From assembly GCF_964204645.1 (NCBI RefSeq), contig NC_134034.1, positions 4,002,072-4,062,071 on the forward strand: a DNA stretch of 60,000 nucleotides. The letters are read 5' to 3'. Below are positions 58,345 through 60,000 of this stretch, piece by piece. A program made the position numbers and the translations under genes. The notes under the pieces are model-generated. The model worked only from the letters and a program-made list of their open reading frames with translations. It was not told the DNA's origin and did not search any database. The first letter of the stretch is position 1; each line of letters opens with the position of its first letter. This DNA is from Tubulanus polymorphus. Lineage: Eukaryota > Nemertea > Palaeonemertea > Tubulaniformes > Tubulanidae.

Positions 58345-58530
58345 CTGCGCGTATAGCTGCGCACTCGGTCTAGTGTGGCAGGGTTTAGTACCGTGGCAAT
58401 CTCGGTGCCACCAGGTTCGAATCCCTGCCAGTGAGGATGTCGCGAACGAACGCTTACCAATAGTGGCTCTTCAATTGCATTGTAAATTATCTCGCACTCT
58501 ATTACCGTGTGTACCTTGTCAATTATTCTC
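58345..58530 (+). mobile_element. tRNA-derived SINE, second family, opposite orientation
   Basis: CTGCGCACTCGGTCTAGTGTG and CCAGGTTCGAATCCCTGCCA (box B) give the head. The body reads CGAACGAACGCTTACCAATAG. It lies head-to-head with 58137-58320. Confidence 0.6.
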
Positions 58531-60000
58531 ATCTCACTGATTGCTCCTACCATTTACACGTTACAACTTATTTCTGATTTTGTTCCGAAGAAGGATTTTA
58601 AGGGTTTGTCTACAAGGCTGAGAGACCTTGACAGGACACTTGACACCCCGGTATGGGTATCTGGCCAGGTATCATCCTAGGTACTGAATTTTTGTTAATA
58701 GAACTGTGTGCTTTTTAGGGTATGGGGTAGGGAAGTTGTATTTTAGATTTTTTGGTAAAGGTTTAGGCTTTATGAATAAAATCATCTAGTTTGAGACTAC
58801 CGTGAGTCGGGACTTCAATGAAAACAAATTCAAGATTTTAGACAAAGCTAACTCAGACTTTAAATGTAAAATCCGAGAGGCGCTGTTTATAAAATTAGAA
58901 AATCCGTCCTTAAACTACATTGTTTCAAAATGGATCCTCATTCATTTTAAATGTATTTTGTTAATCCGGTCTGTTCTGGTTGTTGCCATGTGATTATGTA
59001 ATCTTCTGCTATTTTAAGCACAACTTTTGACCTGTTTCTCATTAAACTATCTATCTCAACGTACATCATTTGTTACTCGTCTTGCGAAGGGGTAACGGTA
59101 CCGAAAACGTTCGACATATTCAACATGATTTATACGTATATACCGGCGCATCCTCGCTCGCCAGGGGTCCGGTATCAGTCCCCGAACACGCTTCCACCCG
59201 CCCCATGCCTCACGATGCGTGATTTCATTACTGGCGCTTGCGCATGACGTCATAACGATTTGCGGAATACTTCCAGTGTTCGGTTTAAACGTTCGCTGTT
59301 TGGTCCATTTGACGGTAAAACCAACAGAGGCCTAATGCAGTTTGTTACAAGCGCTGTAATTGGTACGACCGGATTCTGATCGGCTAGTAACGCCTCCAGC
59401 GACTCGTGAGGTCAAGTAGACTGGTCACCTGTCCAATTCTGCGCCACCTGCATTCGCAGTCCAGGGTCACCTTCGGTTATCTGAGTTAGTCGAAACCGAA
59501 TGTCCGTTAGTCGGAACCGGAAATAGTTCGAAAATCAAGCGCATTCGGTTATTAGTTCCGACCACTAGTCGACTAGATACGAAAACCGAATATGGTCCGA
59601 ATCACAGGGGTTTGGCGATGCGCTTTGGGTGCTATTTCCGGGTTGTTGATAATCCACAGGCACTCGCCGATGGGCTTGGGATGCAGTTTCTGGGGTTTTT
59701 GATAGTGTTTCCGTGTTTTGAGTGGTTATTCTGCAATGAATCCGAGGAAAAACGTCTTGGTACTGATACGTTTAAAAAGATAATGGCCGCTGGCTCCACG
59801 CCACGGCGACCTCACAAAATACTGAACAAACTTCGTTTTTCAATCTAAAATCAAAACTTTTATTGTATATGACACTTACTAGTGATATGGCAGTTATATA
59901 TCCTATTATTCCATCCGACTGTGAGACACTATCAATTTGTGAAACGTCTTTAGTAATATAAAAGAAAAGGTAGTGACGAAGCGTGAGCGGAAAAACTTTC
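58531..60000. other. Right-edge spacer
   Basis: No recognised gene. 59490-59600 holds an imperfect palindrome built from TCGGTTATTAGTTCCGACC and TAGTCGGAACCG. Similar sequence (GTTCGGTTATCAGTTCCGAC) occurs in intron 3 of the astacin gene near 9126, so it is dispersed. A 78-codon plus ORF at 59612-59848 is unsupported. Confidence 0.45.

Noticed and set aside
1-60000. CRISPR arrays, bacterial operons, integrated phage
   Set aside because: The DNA is animal nuclear sequence; the tandem repeats seen are minisatellites without spacers of unique, equal-length type.

Overview
This window is nuclear DNA from an invertebrate animal, most likely a lophotrochozoan (mollusc-like). Supporting signs are spliced genes with GT-AG introns, AT-rich spacers full of short fold-back DNA elements, tRNA-derived SINEs and truncated LINEs, an orphan rhodopsin-family receptor at the left edge, and a CUB / C-type-lectin / LDLa / LRR receptor resembling GRL101 of the snail Lymnaea. 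No bacterial-type operon is present. All gene structures below were assembled by eye from splice signals and reading-frame continuity; no alignment or transcript was available.

Layout. 0-1 kb: a single-exon class A GPCR (+). 1.7-3.0 kb: a two-coding-exon gene (-) whose product is a linker-histone (H1/H5) globular domain plus lysine-rich tail, preceded by a clear signal peptide; this is the most unusual gene here. 5.6-13.9 kb: an 11-exon gene (+) for a secreted astacin-family metalloprotease with a C-terminal MAM domain. 14-16 kb: spacer with an inverted pair of octamer satellites. 16.2-24.5 kb and 28.05-36.65 kb: two copies of a tandem duplication, each carrying an intact five-coding-exon gene for a small secreted cysteine-containing protein (240 and 236 residues). 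The copies differ by later insertions (LINE, SINE, DNA elements, a 578-bp tandem duplication) and by a minisatellite lying in opposite orientations. Between them is spacer with a possible third relic, two orphan exon-like ORFs and a LINE fragment. 38.9-49.5 kb: a three-coding-exon GRL101-like receptor (1932 residues), flanked on both sides by arrays of one ~115-bp minisatellite family. 50.6-54.7 kb: a cluster of decayed FMRFamide-receptor-like GPCR copies (-). 56.1-57.4 kb: an intronless MFS transporter of SLC18 (vesicular amine transporter) type. 57.5-60 kb: a decayed ORF, a head-to-head SINE pair and spacer.

Functionally the window is dominated by secreted and cell-surface proteins (protease, receptors, small secreted proteins, a secretory-signal histone). 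These are independent genes rather than one pathway; no shared regulation can be shown from sequence alone.
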